Position numbers and translations under genes: made by a program
Notes under the pieces: model-generated
Seen by the model: only the letters and a program-made list of their open reading frames with translations
The model's database searches: none
What the model was told of the DNA's origin: nothing
Shown: one piece after another, positions 1 to 12,357 of the stretch
Layout: each line of letters begins with the position of its first letter
How positions within the stretch are numbered: the stretch's first letter is position 1
Assembly (NCBI GenBank): GCA_032622095.1
Contig: CP136067.1
Location: 47,967,549-48,031,548 of the forward strand
Direction: 5' to 3'
Source of the DNA: Siphonodentalium dalli
Taxonomy: Eukaryota > Mollusca > Scaphopoda > Gadilida > Siphonodentaliidae
DNA length: 64,000 bases

Positions 1-999
1 TGATAAAATTTAACACAGGATTTTCCATTAAAATCGATTTATGTCTACAAAACTGTCATTTTTCAAAATTGTGAGCTGAAATTTGGTGTGTATGTGTGTA
101 ATACTTATATATTCATAAAATGACAGAGTTCAGCGCGTAATTATGTTTTATATGGAAGAAATTGAATTTGTTTTCGATAATAAATTTACACTACAGCGTG
201 GACCGTGGACGGGTCATCGAGTAGACGCATTTTATAAACAGGCTTTTGTCAATTGCCATTTTGGTCAAACTAAACCCTTTTCGACCGGGACAGCAGATCC
301 GAATAGTAGCTAAGATGTATTTAGATAGAATTATCAAAAGCATTTGACCGATTCGGGTGCAGTTTAAGAGAATCGAGTGGAGAAATCTTGGTGATAATTC
401 CATAAAATAAAGATGGCGGAGAATCACAATGAAACTACCCACAATTCACTTCACTACACCAGGGGTTCGCAATGGGTTACACATTATTTTCAGTCTATCA
501 ATTATTTATATTTTCAACAACAAGTGACTTTAAGTTTACAATTTCAGCCTATCCTGACTCTATCGATACGATTTATCATATTTTCATAAACATATTATAC
601 AATTTCGGCATCTACGTGATTCTATCGGTACGATTGAGTAAGGTACAAAAATTCTCCAAGAATACATTCGTCCTGTCCACCACACAATATCAAAATCACC
701 GAAACTAGATACACCACCATGTGGCGTAATGAATGTTAATGCGAATGGTATGCGGGATTATCGCCCGAGGTCCGAATTGATGTTCAACAACGAACGTCAG
801 CCAATAAGAAGACAGACAATAGAATGCCTGCAAATAATTCGCACCAGAATGTCAGTGGTGACTCAGATTTACAAAAAGACTTGATTATGTTTACAAATCA
901 ACTTCTTAAATTTTCAGATGTCATCAGTAGGAAATTTTTAAATTGTTAATATACATGTTGATATTGCGTTACATAGACTTGTGCATAATCATAAAATCC
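1..999. other. AT-rich stretch without a recognisable gene
   Basis: I see no convincing exon or structured repeat here. A short open stretch near 824-945 could be a relic of the first ORF of the retrotransposon that follows, but it matches no motif I know. Confidence 0.4.
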
Positions 1000-3900
1000 G
1001 TATATGCTGAATTCAATAGGTTTTGACAACAAGCTAACGGAAAAACGTTTTATCTTTCAAAATCTAATCTCATCTAAGATGATAGATTATTTCAATTTAA
1101 GCTTATCTAAAATTTAAACAATATTGTACAAGAAACAGTTTTTGGTGTATTAAGTTTTTCGAAATTGTCTCCGGTGATCCATCGAGATAGAGCAAACATG
1201 ACGTATCATATACATTTACAATCTTCAAAGTTCATTGCACATCTTGATCGATACGATTTCATAACAATAACCGAAACATGGCATAAAGATGTTGCATCAA
1301 TACATTTACCGGGATACCACTGTGTTGATCTATCTCGTATAGGTAAAACTGTAAGAGGTGGTATCGCATTTTTCTGCCGAGTTAAATATCAGAAATTCAT
1401 CAAAGGAATAAATCACGTGCAATATTTCGCACTAAGCGTAGAATTTGATGGCAAAATATTTGGCTTGGATACAAATATTATGTTTATATCAGTATATATA
1501 CCGCCTCAAAATTCAAGTTACTGGAAAACGAATGATAGGAAAGATTAAATTTTGTCAGATATTGAACAATATTTAACAAACTTAGAATCTGATAAACTAA
1601 TTATATTGGGAGGTGATTTTAATGCAAGAACAGGGGAGGCCCGATTATGTTGCATACGACGAGGACAATTATATTCCTCTTCCCGAAAACTATACATTTG
1701 ACTCTATGAAGGACAGAGCAACCTTAGATAAAGAATGCAATACGTTTGGAAAATGTTTACTTTCAATGTGTAAATCGACTGGATTACGGATTATAAATGG
1801 TAGGAAGTTTGGAGATTCGCTCGGAAGCTTTACCAGCTACAATTATAACGGCGCGAGCACAGTCGACTATATATTGATACATGAACGATATTTATCCGAT
1901 ATAACTTACTTCTGTATTAAATCTCCAACTGACTTTTCCGACCATTGTCAACTTTCAATACATTTGAAATTAAAGTTGTTCACTGTAAACAACAACAAAA
2001 TTAAATATATTTACAAAGAGTCTAACTTTACAACGAAATGGTGTGCGGAGAGTGCGTGTAAGGCGAAGAGAGCCTTCTCTCAAAATATTATTCAAAATAA
2101 AATTAATCAATATAGATCAAACAAATATCCGGCGGATGCTTGTGGCTCGGAAATGGCGACGCGTGATCTTAGTGTGATACTCACATCAATTAATAATGCT
2201 TCGACGAAGAGAGTTAATGTTAACAAAAATAAAAAGAGGAAAAAGAGAGCTTGGTTTGATGATAGGTGCAAACAGTTGAAGAAAGAAATGGAAAGTGCTA
2301 TAGGGGAAATGAAGAAAATGCCATATGACAAATCGTTAATTTTGCGATTTTTTAATACGAAAAAGGCATACAAGAAACAAACAAAATTAAAATCTAGAAT
2401 CTTTTATCAGGGCATTTCCGAAAAATTAACTAATCTTGAAACCATTGATCCTTCAGAATACTGGAGAATAATAAACAGTCTTCGGTCGAAAAAAGATAGC
2501 TCTGATAATTTAAATCCAGATGAAACTGTTTTTTTCAAACAGTTACTATGTCCAAGAGTAAATAGTCCATCAAATGAATTATTACCACCGTATAACGTAA
2601 AAGTGCCCCTCAGCGACAAACCCATGGCGTCCTCAGAAATATTAAATGCTTTGAAACAGCTAAAAAATAAGAAATCCTCAGGATCAGACAACATTTCAAA
2701 TGAATTATTGAAGACAATTGTCCCAATTATTATTGATGACGTTACAAAGCTTTTCAATCATATTTTAGAATCAGGGCACTATCCCAGATCTTGGAGTGAA
2801 TCACAAATAAAAACATTGCACAAAAAAGGTGACAGGCATGATCCAAATAATTATAGGCCAATTGCTCTTAGTAGCAATTTTGGCAAACTTTTCAATAAGG
2901 TCTTAAACACGAGAATAAATTCCCATTTGGAAGACAATGGTTAAATAAGTGATAATCAGTTTGGATTCAGACAGCAACGAAGCACGACTGACAGTGTGTT
3001 CATTTTACGAACGATAATTAACAAGTACAAAACAATTAAAAAACCTATGTATGCTGTGTTTGTGGACTTTCGGAAAGCTTTTGTCTCAGTAGATAGGTCG
3101 ATACTATTTGAAAAACTTAAAAGGATTAGAATACACGGGCAACTTTTGAAGATATATGCCTCAAGTTATTATTTAGTCAAAACGTCTGCCGGTATAGGTC
3201 CCTCAATTATATCGACTACAGGCGTTAGACAAGGGTATTCCTTGTCACCGACATTATTCAAAGTTTTCATAGATGATATAAGTTCAATTTTTGACAGATC
3301 CTGTGACCAGTCCATGTGAACGGACGCTCACTCAATCATCTCCTTTTTGCAGATGATTTGGTAATGTTCTCGGAATCACAACGTGGTTTACAAACATGTA
3401 TTAAAACATTAGAAGAATATGCAATAAATAATAATCTTCAAATAAATTATGAAAAAACAAAATGCGTGGTCTTTCGACAACGTAAAGTTAAAACAGATAC
3501 TTTATATCATATTGGAGATATACAATTGGAAATGGCAGACGAGTATAAATACTTAGGTGTTACATTAAGTTCTACTGGGAGGATGAAAAAAACATAGGAA
3601 AACATAAGTTCAAAAGCAATCAAAGCTATGTATTTCTTAACAAAGTAAATAAAGTCACTGATAAACTTAACTCTAAGTACAAAATGTAAGCTATTCGATA
3701 AACTTATTAAACCCATTCTGTTATACGGTTGTGAAGTTTGGTCAACTGATCTAAATTTTCGTTGTACTGATAATAACCCTTGTGAACAAGCACACCTGAA
3801 ATTCTGTAAACGAATATTAGGTATAAACCAGAAAGCATCTAACCATGCTTCTAGCGGTTCCCAATAACCAGACGCGATTGTTCAGCTTTTCAAATATATG

Positions 3901-4728
3901 AATAGAATCTCGCAAATAAAAGATGCAGGTATACTTTCTGATTCATTCTCTGACTCACTAAAGTGTACATTACCCAACACTTGGATGCAAATTTTAGCAA
4001 CATATAACATAAAAGTTAATGACATCGGAAAACTAATTGCAAATGAAAATATATAGCGAATGATTTGAAATCAAGACATATCGAGAAATTTATACGCGAT
4101 ATATATACGATGATGAAAAATCGTCTGGAGCAAATAAGCTTCGTACGTATATATCTATTAAGGATAAGTATATAATGGAGCCTTTCCTCGAACATACACG
4201 ATGCCACGAAGCGCGAGAAATGTTTACAAGACTTCGTATTAGTAATCACAATTTGGAAATAGAAAAAGGTAGACATAAACAACCGTAAACCCCAGTTGAA
4301 AACAGATTGTGTACAATGTGCGATCAGGCGCGTGTTGAAACTGAATATCATTTTTTCATCGAGTGTAGTGCATACTCTGATCTCAGGGCAAGACTATTTC
4401 GAAATATTCAAGAAAATAAGGGTGAATTTTTTAAAATGAGCGATAGTGAAAAATTTCAAACGATTATGAGAAATGATGAAGCAAAGATTATAAATACCGT
4501 ATGTAACATGATCCGGTTGTTCTTTCTCAGAAGGGGGTCTTTGAAAGTTTAGTATATTATAGTGATAAACACGAGAAGTTATTGGTGGTAGTTGAATGAC
4601 GATGCATCAAACAGTTATTGAACACAATTTATTTTCGTTCGTATTTACATGTTTTAAGTTTTAATTCATTTTGTAACTTGCAACTGCCTATATGTCTGGT
4701 GTATTGCAATAAATATTCTATTCTATTC
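1000..4728 (+). mobile_element. Degenerate non-LTR retrotransposon (LINE)
   Basis: An apurinic-like endonuclease, a reverse transcriptase and a C-terminal cysteine/histidine motif follow one another on the plus strand. The 3' end is AATAAATATTCTATTCTATTC-like, a short ATTCT tandem typical of jockey/CR1-group LINE tails. The left boundary is uncertain: endonuclease-like sequence begins near 1010, and a first ORF is absent or decayed. No target-site duplication was found. Clade assignment (jockey or CR1 group) is inference. Confidence 0.85.
1165..4552 (+). pseudogene. LINE ORF2 remnant: endonuclease plus reverse transcriptase
   Basis: The reading frame is broken into at least five pieces. 1165-1548 holds the endonuclease N-terminal part, with the ITETWH motif. 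1613-2944 begins just after the GGDFNAR endonuclease motif, which the frame break splits. It continues with the SDH motif (near 1937) and the first reverse transcriptase blocks (SGSDNIS, then PNNYRPIALSS). 2996-3319 has the first palm aspartate in VDFRKAF and the GVRQGYSLSP block. 3316-3597 has the catalytic FADD box. 4307-4552 ends with a CxxC...H...C motif seen at the end of many metazoan LINE ORF2 proteins. In-frame stops and frameshifts separate all the pieces, so the copy is dead. Motif names are established family knowledge; the breaks are seen directly. Confidence 0.9.
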
Positions 4729-4894
4729 ATATGGAATGTTATAGTCTCTTGGCGCCCGTCTTGCAGTTGAGTGTGACATTCTCAACTCTAAACATATTAT
4801 CAATTCTGAATTATCAATAAAGAAACTAATAGTTAATTTTTACTGTATGCGTATGAGCGTGTTGGTGGATGGTGTTTGAGGTGATGTGATAACA

Positions 4895-5273
4895 TTAAAC
4901 CTTTACCCAACAGAACGGCCCTGTGCCAATGCATTCTCTTATATATGCGAGTCGACCATAGGTCGCCTCGCATATATAAGAGAATGCATTGGCTTAACAC
5001 ATTAAAAATTATAAAATTGTTAAAGAATGTAAGAAAAAATGGTAAAAAGTGTTAAAAACAGTTTTTTTTAGGCCAATGCATTCTCTTATATATGCGAGGC
5101 GACCTAAGAGAATGCATTGGCACAGGGCTAACTGTAACTATCACAATGTGGTCAAGGAGCCGGTTCCAATGCTATCCATATGTGTATGGTTTTATTGAGA
5201 CAGACCGAAGATATTTTAGGCTGTTGAAGCTTTAATTGGCCGGTTTTGGCCGGTTTGTTGGGTAAAGGGTTAA
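4895..5273 (+). mobile_element. Twin-palindrome piggyBac-like MITE, copy 1
   Basis: TTAA flanks both ends, and the terminal inverted repeats are a mutated CCCTTTACCCAACA (first C changed to A) and its complement. Inside are two palindromes. The second has lost about 19 bases of its right arm, so this copy is shorter (371 bp between the TTAAs) than the 380-392 bp of most copies. A CCGGTTTTGG tract precedes the right terminus. Confidence 0.85.
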
Positions 5274-7075
5274 GAGCAGGCAATTGATGTGTTGATGCCA
5301 GTATATTGTTTCGCGATTCCCACAGATTCCCATGGAAATATTGTTCATAATGTGGATGCGTTTCAGCGTTTGATACCACGTACAGTACAATTTCGATTTA
5401 CATTTCCCCAAAGTAAATTACAGTGATTTTGTATAGCACTTTTGGATATCAATTTCTTCAGGATTTACGGGTAATCACACCTAATTTGCATGACATTCAA
5501 CGGCCAGACTGTTATATCGCACTCTTGGGTAATATAGTTTTATAGCATTTGGAAATACCGCATCCATGAATAAATGATGTTATCATTATAATTTGGCAAA
5601 CATCTATATATACTATATGGTATTAATCTGCGAATTAATGGCAAATATATTGTCGTTTGGTGGTGTTAGAGAATAGGAAAATAAATAGCGATCGTTGTTG
5701 AACATTTCCCTTTAGGGGGAGTATTTAATTATAAAGAGCGTACATATCCTCCTTTCGCAATGCATAAGACATAATTTGCTCTTCAATCTGGATAATATTG
5801 TTTGGACCAAAACGTGTACAGTGCGAGCGTCGATCACTTCCATGGAGTCAAATAACATAATTAGTAAATGAGACTGTGTGTCACCTACGAAAATTAGTGC
5901 ACAGTCGGAAGCCTGAATGAATGCCTCAATAATATCCACGAGATTCCATTCAAATCAAAGATATGAGGCGTGGAATAGCGAACACGATTTATACTACCGT
6001 TTATGGCCCGATAGACATATTATAGGTCTTTGTATATTGGTCTATTACACATTGTTATGTATGAGCCACTTGAGCATATATGTCAACTGTTTGATTAGCT
6101 CGCGCATGTTTGTCCGTTGTCGACAATATGTGGGATAATCAACCACACAATGGATTAACTCCTAATTCCATATCGTCACATGGCAAAAGTTGCTGTATAT
6201 GTAAGATGGTTTAGCAGGGTTACCAACTGAAACATATCTGGAATTATACACACGAATATCAGTAAGTATTACTATTATAACATTTTATATATGGCCGTAC
6301 AAGTCTGTTCTGATAATTGCAAGAAATAAGTAGGGCTAGGGTACACCTTCAAGACATATTATGGACTTGTTCAGGTGCATGGAAGTGATAAGTTAGCATT
6401 CAGGCGCTATGCCAAATGTAGAAACGTAGCATTCTAATAACGTCGCAGAAAATCTCAAACAAATCGACCGTACCACTCCGTACAAAACGTCGCCTGAACT
6501 ACGAGCAATTATAAATATTTACTTCTTGATTCGGGACGTAACTTTCGGCGATAAACTAAGGCAAACGATTTCGCCACCGAGAGTGACTGCATTTAATTAA
6601 TATTTAATATTGACGGTGAGTGTGTGTCAATTTCGATATATTATTTGTAAAAATAACTACTTTGAGCAAGATTATTTATCCACTTCTATATGATCACCCT
6701 ACCGGAGTGTTTCACATCAATTTAAGACTTGTTCATGTTTAATATCACTGCCATAATGAACTTATTATCTAAATATTTCCCTCAATAATGTTTAAACTAT
6801 AAACATTATATTCAACTTGAAAAAAGCCACTATATAGAATGGCCGCAAGCTTGTTATATTAAACTATAAACAAATCTTAATGTGCATCCTAATTTTTCTT
6901 TAAACCATTATAATATTAGTGAGTTTCAACAGCTAGTTCAAAGGCAATGAAAAACGGGTTCAATGATGTTATGTTTGGAGTGTTTGTTTTTCAAATTACA
7001 TTAATATGCACACGGGTGGGCCCGACTTGAATGGCATAAATTGGTCAAATTGGTATATATATATGTGCAATTCAT
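5274..7075. other. Intergenic AT-rich DNA, no gene seen
   Basis: Both strands contain only short open frames (under 80 codons) without splice context or recognisable motifs. I see no repeat that recurs elsewhere in the window. Confidence 0.4.
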
Positions 7076-7271
7076 TGAACCATTTCTATACTAAATGGAT
7101 TCTCTCAGTCAGTTAAAAAGTGTACATCGGAATGGTATATTATTTATTTAGAGGGATGTTAAGGAAAGCAGATGACAGATAAACAAATATGCAGAAGCAG
7201 CCCTATTTATTGAGGGAAATGTTTAGATAATAAGTTCAACATAATTGATGCTTTAGTATTGAAAGGATTAA
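7076..7271 (+). mobile_element. Second TTAA-type MITE family, copy 1
   Basis: It starts with a decayed CCATTTCTATACTAAATGG terminus and ends in TTTAGTATTGAAAGG followed by TTAA. It shares its interior (a GCAGATGACA motif, then a GTTCAACAT motif) with the copy at 12096-12357. The left TTAA is mutated to TGAA. Confidence 0.55.
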
Positions 7272-7302
7272 TACCTGGGTACATTATTGAATTTCTGAGT
7301 TC

Positions 7303-7773
7303 ATGCATGGGGCTCATTATGCCGTAACTGTTAGCAAGGCATATTTGCAAAAAAATATGAAAACTAAAATGAATATCCACCCTATAGGCCTACCGCCCCA
7401 ACCTGGGACCCGTTACCAGAAAGTACCAGAAGTAGTGATTGTATTTTGGCCTGATCACCGGAAAGGTAGCCACATGGAAGAGATTATATTTCCAAAGTGC
7501 CGTTGCTTATATGAATATGGCGATATTCTCCACAAAATAATGGATGGGCATCAACTTACTTGGTCGTGCATGCACAATGTAGCTGTTGATACTAATCGAT
7601 GTCTGACTTGGCCCACGGGAGGACTCGAATGTCAGTTTACTTGCACTTGGTGCACGGAACTCGAATATATCAATCCGCAACGTTACCCATGTGTGTATTT
7701 AAATCGGCGTTCTTGTGTACAAAAATACAATCGCGAACGGTGGGTTACGAGGCCTATCCGACGAATCAAATAA
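7303..7773 (+). CDS. Unrecognised open frame, 156 codons, doubtful
   Basis: This is an uninterrupted frame starting with ATG and rich in Cys and Trp (for example near residues 85-115). It matches no family I know, has no splice context, and sits between repeats. A second frame overlaps its 3' half. It may be chance, a relic of a mobile element, or a small orphan gene; I favour chance or relic. Confidence 0.15.
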   Translation: MHGAHYAVTVSKAYLQKNMKTKMNIHPIGLPPQPGTRYQKVPEVVIVFWPDHRKGSHMEEIIFPKCRCLYEYGDILHKIMDGHQLTWSCMHNVAVDTNRCLTWPTGGLECQFTCTWCTELEYINPQRYPCVYLNRRSCVQKYNRERWVTRPIRRIK

Positions 7774-8214
7774 TGAGAACAAATCCACGAACAACATGGA
7801 AGTAATGACCGGCGAATATCACGTCACTGTGTCCCTGGTTTGTTATCAGTTATATGAATTAAACCACATGGCGGTTTGCGCTCCAAAATACACCTAATTA
7901 TATGCGTTTATTTTTTTAATTTTACCGGTATCGATATAGGTCTACTAGAACTACCTATCTACCGGCATGTGTATGTCCCAGAAAGACGCATCGAAGTCAT
8001 AAAAAATACAACGTTGAACACGGTGTTTTGGGTCCCAAATCACAATGGCCATGTGGAACAGAAAACAGAAAAGAGCGTTCCGTGTTAGTTTATTCCTAAT
8101 ATGGAAACAATAAAGAGCGTTTGTTTCACTTCTGTACGGGATATAGTTGTGGCCATGACAATAATTTTTCTGATCATTTGAAGGCAGTATATCAATATAT
8201 TTCGTGCATTTTTC

Positions 8215-8323
8215 CACAGGCCCCTGGGGCAAATTACTAAAATACCAATATAGACTACATGTATAGGCCTACCACTGGTAAAGTCTATATTGGTATTTTA
8301 GTAATTTCGCCCAGGGGCCTGTG
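8215..8323. repeat. Inverted repeat with 42-bp arms
   Basis: Arm 8215-8256 pairs with arm 8282-8323 across a 25-bp loop, with only one or two mismatches. The outer ends read CACAGGCCCCTGGG and its complement. It looks like a foldback or MITE relic; no target duplication is clear. Confidence 0.8.
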
Positions 8324-9257
8324 CATTTTTCAACCTATGTTATACCTCTTTCCAAATTACGTAGACAAAATTTGGAAGCTCGAATGAGCCATGGCCGTTT
8401 AAACATATTTATTTGTCTGAACGTTTTATATAGTTTCCGGAGTATAAAATAATAAAAATGAGTCGAAGACACCGGTCCGGAAACGCTTCTATCAAATAAT
8501 ATTATTTTCATATCGATATTTTCTTATATAATGCGATAATAAATTGGAACATTTGTTTTTTGTTACTAATTTTAGATAGAGTTATCCGGCATGCTACGCT
8601 CCGAATGGACGCGAGCCGAACTATGTCCCTAATTAATTGTGTTTATATTATACCAGAACATTCGAAATTTTAAAATCAATATCAATTGATAGATGAGGTT
8701 CTGGACATGCAGGGGTCTTCGATAGGTATTTGTTATTTTCTACTCAGGAAACTAGATATAACTTGTTATGGAAATAAATAGACAATCTTTAATTCCTACC
8801 CCCCCCCCCCATTCGTCATTACACTGATGATAAATATAACGGCCAGGCTGTCCTCGTGTACGTGTTCTCTGTACCATTCGGTACAGATTACGTATCTTTT
8901 CTTGGTGGTCAACCACTTGCGACCGCTCAAGAAAGTGGACTCAAACACAGTCACCTCTGAAATTCACCCCACCACCCAAATATATACAAATATATACAAA
9001 TATACAGTGTCAGGGTCAAATCGGAATGGCGGTGTGAATAATTGCGCGAGCCAAGCACTGGAATATGCGAAAGCAACACAACATTTGATAATGTATAGGA
9101 CCTTGCATGAGTGTACACCAATCTGCCAACCTCGGTGATTTCCGTACGCAAATATTCTACTATTTCTTCCAAGAACGATAATCCGAGAAGTTGCGATTGG
9201 GGTGTACATGTGTGGTGATGAAATCGAATGAATTCCTTTAGTATATTCTGTTTTCAG

Positions 9258-9469
9258 TGGATGATGGTGTTCCCGAAATGGAAACTGGCAGTGGAACAGA
9301 CCAGATTGATATGATATTCTCAAATGTTTTATCAGACATCCTGGTGGATTTCGAATCACTGAATATCAGAGAAGCCCAAGACCAAATAATTGTGAAACAG
9401 AGACAACATATGGAGCGGAGGTATGGATACAATAAAGTGATAGAACTCGATATAATGGAGTCAGCTTGA
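9258..9469 (+). CDS. Possible terminal exon of an unknown gene
   Basis: A good 3' splice site (TATTCTGTTTTCAG) is followed by 70 codons to a TGA. The peptide has a plausible coding composition, acidic at first (residues 1-20: DDGVPEMETG and onward) and then helical and charged (EAQDQIIVKQRQHMERRYG). One nucleotide of the first codon must come from an upstream exon, which I could not identify. I do not recognise the family. A GTATGG inside at 9420 could be an alternative donor. No stop or frameshift is present; whether it is expressed is unknown. Confidence 0.35.
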
Positions 9470-9639
9470 GTTTAAATTTAACTTGAACGAAGTGGAACTC
9501 GTAAGCTGGTTTGCCGTTTATTATCTTTATAACATGTGCAACGTCAAGCGTCGTATACATGCCACCGACGCTTATTTTAGAGAGTTGGCAATACTAAATA
9601 TTTGTATGGATGGAGAATTTTATTTAATTTTCTAAACCC

Positions 9640-10262
9640 AAAAAGTGGGTATCCTTTCCCCTTAAACTGGGCTATATCAATACATCAAAGCAAACCACTC
9701 CAATGATCCATGCCCATATTACAAGCTGGAATGTTCATACAGATACAAAATTCAGGAAATTCCCAAGTCAAACAAGGGCTGCAAAATTTAAGTAAAACAA
9801 GGGCCGTAAATTTGGTAAACACGAATAGACGAAACCTGTAGTAAGTCAGTATCGTTCCCCTGAGCTGCCAAGGACAACGAAATCCGATAATTAACACCTG
9901 AGTTACAATGTGATATGTGTCAGACGGCGGATACAAAATTCACAAATTTCCAAGTCAAACAAGGGCCGTAACTCTGGTAACAAAAATAATGGACGAAACC
10001 CGTAGTATATGCGTATCATTTCCCCCAACCTGTACTATCACCACGACAGGGGACAACGAAATCCGACAATTAACACCCGAGTTACAAGGTGATATGTTCG
10101 GACGGACAGACGGAAATATCGAAGTCAAACAAGGCCATAACTCTGGTCAAACAAAGGGACGAAACCCGTAGTATATGGGTAACCTTTCCCCAGGATGCCC
10201 CGACGGACGGACGGAGCTCTCGGCGATATGCCCCGAACCTCCTACGGGGTCGGGGACATAAT
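9640..10262 (+). repeat. Tandem repeat family C with 3' hairpin
   Basis: About three diverged monomers of roughly 190 bp carry the shared core AAGTCAAACAAGGGC, then GACGAAACC, then GGACAACGAAATCCG. They are followed by a GACGGACGGACGG spacer and a GC-rich hairpin (GCCCCGAACC with GGGGTCGGGG) near 10233-10257. A lone reversed monomer lies at 17777-17945. The plan (monomers, GGAC spacer, hairpin end) matches the other Helentron-like families in this window. Confidence 0.7.
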
Positions 10263-10350
10263 AATCATAGTCTGTGTCTTTAAATCAGAATCCAATATTA
10301 TTTGGAAATGTGATCTTGATATTTCACACTCTGATTCACTCAAAACTGTA

Positions 10351-10602
10351 TTAATCCTCTCTTGACTGGAATCTCCAATTGGTTATAAATGTATATATTC
10401 AAATGGCCTGTTCTTGATTCGGAGGAATGTTTAGGAATATGATCAGACGACAAACAGACAACACATCTGTAGAAGATTCCAAAATCATTGATGCGAAATG
10501 TTCAGATAAATCAGTTCGACAAACGTTTATGGAGGAACTTATTAAATGAACATTTCCACAGGGAACTACTCGTCAATGAGTATTTGGTACAGAAAGTGTT
10601 AA
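10351..10602 (+). mobile_element. Second TTAA-type MITE family, diverged copy
   Basis: TTAA stands at both ends, with degraded termini (TTAATCCTCTCTTGAC on the left, GAGTATTTGGTACAGAAAG on the right). The interior shares the CAGACGACAAACAGA and TTCAGATAAAT tracts with the copy at 12096-12357. Confidence 0.5.
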
Positions 10603-10894
10603 AACTGACAGGGTGACTATGTTGATATTTCAGTATTTTAAACTAATATTTCTGTACCCGAGTAAAACTCCCACTTGGAGGAAGTATCATTCAACTATTA
10701 TTTCCGAAAACTCCAACCACATAAATCATATCAGAGAATATGAAGATTACATCTGATCTAGACGAAATATAACTATTTAGCCTTACTACCAAATTAACAT
10801 GGAAACTGTCGTTGTTTCATGACAGTTTGAACATCTTTTCGGCAGATTTCAATGTGTGCCTATGTGGTAAATTTTTTTGAATTTTTTCATTCAG

Positions 10895-11228
10895 AATGCA
10901 GTCGATACAGAAAATGGCGAAGTGCAGAGGTCGATGGAGAAATCACGTGACGCGAGTATTTCGACTGTCTGCGGCAGCTCGTGACGCCAAAGAACGTTTA
11001 GAAAAACAGAAACTAATCCGTGAGTTCAGTCAACGACAACGAAGAAGGTCATCAGTGATACCGAAAATCAAAGTTCATAGCGAGATCATGAAGGATCGGC
11101 CGACGCTCGCCATGAAAACAGTATCACCTGCCGGATTTAATGTCTCGGGAGATAATGTTACATTACAAGTTCCAACACATGCAGGAAAACATAAAGTTCA
11201 CCACAAACCAAAGAAGATGGGGTTTTGA
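10895..11228 (+). CDS. Possible terminal exon, basic protein of unknown family
   Basis: A pyrimidine-rich 3' splice site ending TTCATTCAG precedes an open frame with an ATG two bases later, giving 110 codons to TGA. The peptide is very basic, with an Arg/Lys-rich helical part (residues 10-50, including RDAKERLEKQKLIREFSQRQ) and a Lys/His-rich tail. The GC content and codon use look more coding-like than the flanks. It could be a last exon joined to unseen upstream exons or a short single-exon gene. A 29-codon alternative frame from the same acceptor is also open but less likely. I cannot name the family. Confidence 0.4.
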
Positions 11229-11508
11229 GGAACAGTACTATAATATATATTCTTACATTTATATAGCTGTTAATAATTTATTCGCTCTGCATGGAGTCCG
11301 GTGACGTAGACGTATATATATATGGTGCATCGATTGGAGTATCGAATGCATATCAACACGTCTCCCATCGGGTGTCGGGGACGAATTCCCAACTTTCAAA
11401 ATTTAAACTTGCACCTCATGACTCAATATGTTTGAGCTGTAAAAAAGAAGACAGTAGTGTTGCCAGAAAGTCGTAAAGAGCAGATTTAAAGTAACTCAAT
11501 TGTCCAAA

Positions 11509-11812
11509 CAGGTTCGTGAAGTTAGATTGATGTTCGAAATTCGGTGGAGACTCGCGTAAAGTTAGATTGAATGCAATCGCGTTTCAGTTGGCTTCAGCCA
11601 TAAGCAGCTCAGCGGTATCTCAGAAAAAGTTAAAAAAACAACAATCACCTTTGACCCAGCATTCGAGATGTGGAGCACAAATTGGGAAACAGCAAAACAC
11701 TTGAGGCAAAACAATAGAGTTTGAATTTATTTCAATCTGAATTTCGAACTTCAATCTAACTTCACGCGAATCTCCACCGAATTTCGAACTTCGATCAAAC
11801 TTCACGAACCTT
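11509..11812. repeat. Inverted repeat, about 63-bp arms, 180-bp spacer
   Basis: The segment 11509-11571 (GGTTCGTGAAGTTAGATTGA and onward) returns inverted at 11750-11812 with a few mismatches. The arms also repeat the AAGTTAGATTGA motif internally. It resembles the termini of a small foldback element. Confidence 0.7.
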
Positions 11813-12095
11813 GTTCATGCATGGTGAAGTATATTGAAGTGACCAGTCCCACAAAATACATGAATTCAACAAATGCTACTATATATAGCATTAGAGCTGT
11901 TGAAATGTATTCAATCGTGGTTGCGACTTCATTTCATACCTCAAATGGGGTTTTCACAAGGAATATATCTAGGTCTTCATTTACTTCAAAGAACAGTTTA
12001 CTTCAATTTTGTGAATGGTTTTGCATGTTTTACTACTAATATCTAATACTCATTTTCAAATTGTCCCGAACACTATATATAGATGTATATGTGCA

Positions 12096-12357
12096 TTAAC
12101 CCTTTCTATACTAAATGGATTATCCCATCAGTTATAAAATTATACATTGGAACGATCTATTATTCATCTTGAGGTGTGTGTGGGTAATATAAGCAGATGA
12201 CAAACAGAAGAAACGATAATACAATTGCAAAATGTTTCATATTGATCGGTGGGATATGTTCAGATATAAGTTCAACATTGTCGTTTGTTAAACTTATTAT
12301 CTGAACATTTTCAAAGGGAACTATCCGTCAGTGAGTATTTAGTATATAAAGGGTTAG
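12096..12357 (+). mobile_element. Second TTAA-type MITE family, best copy
   Basis: TTAA is followed by CCCTTTCTATACTAAATGG. The right end is GTATTTAGTATATAAAGGG followed by TTAG, a decayed TTAA. It is about 254 bp. The CCCTTT terminus plus TTAA target points to piggyBac-type mobilisation, as in the twin-palindrome family, but the interior is unrelated. Confidence 0.7.

Noticed and set aside
2107-2757. Minus-strand frames at 2107-2373 and 2407-2757
   Set aside because: They are antisense shadows of the LINE reverse transcriptase.
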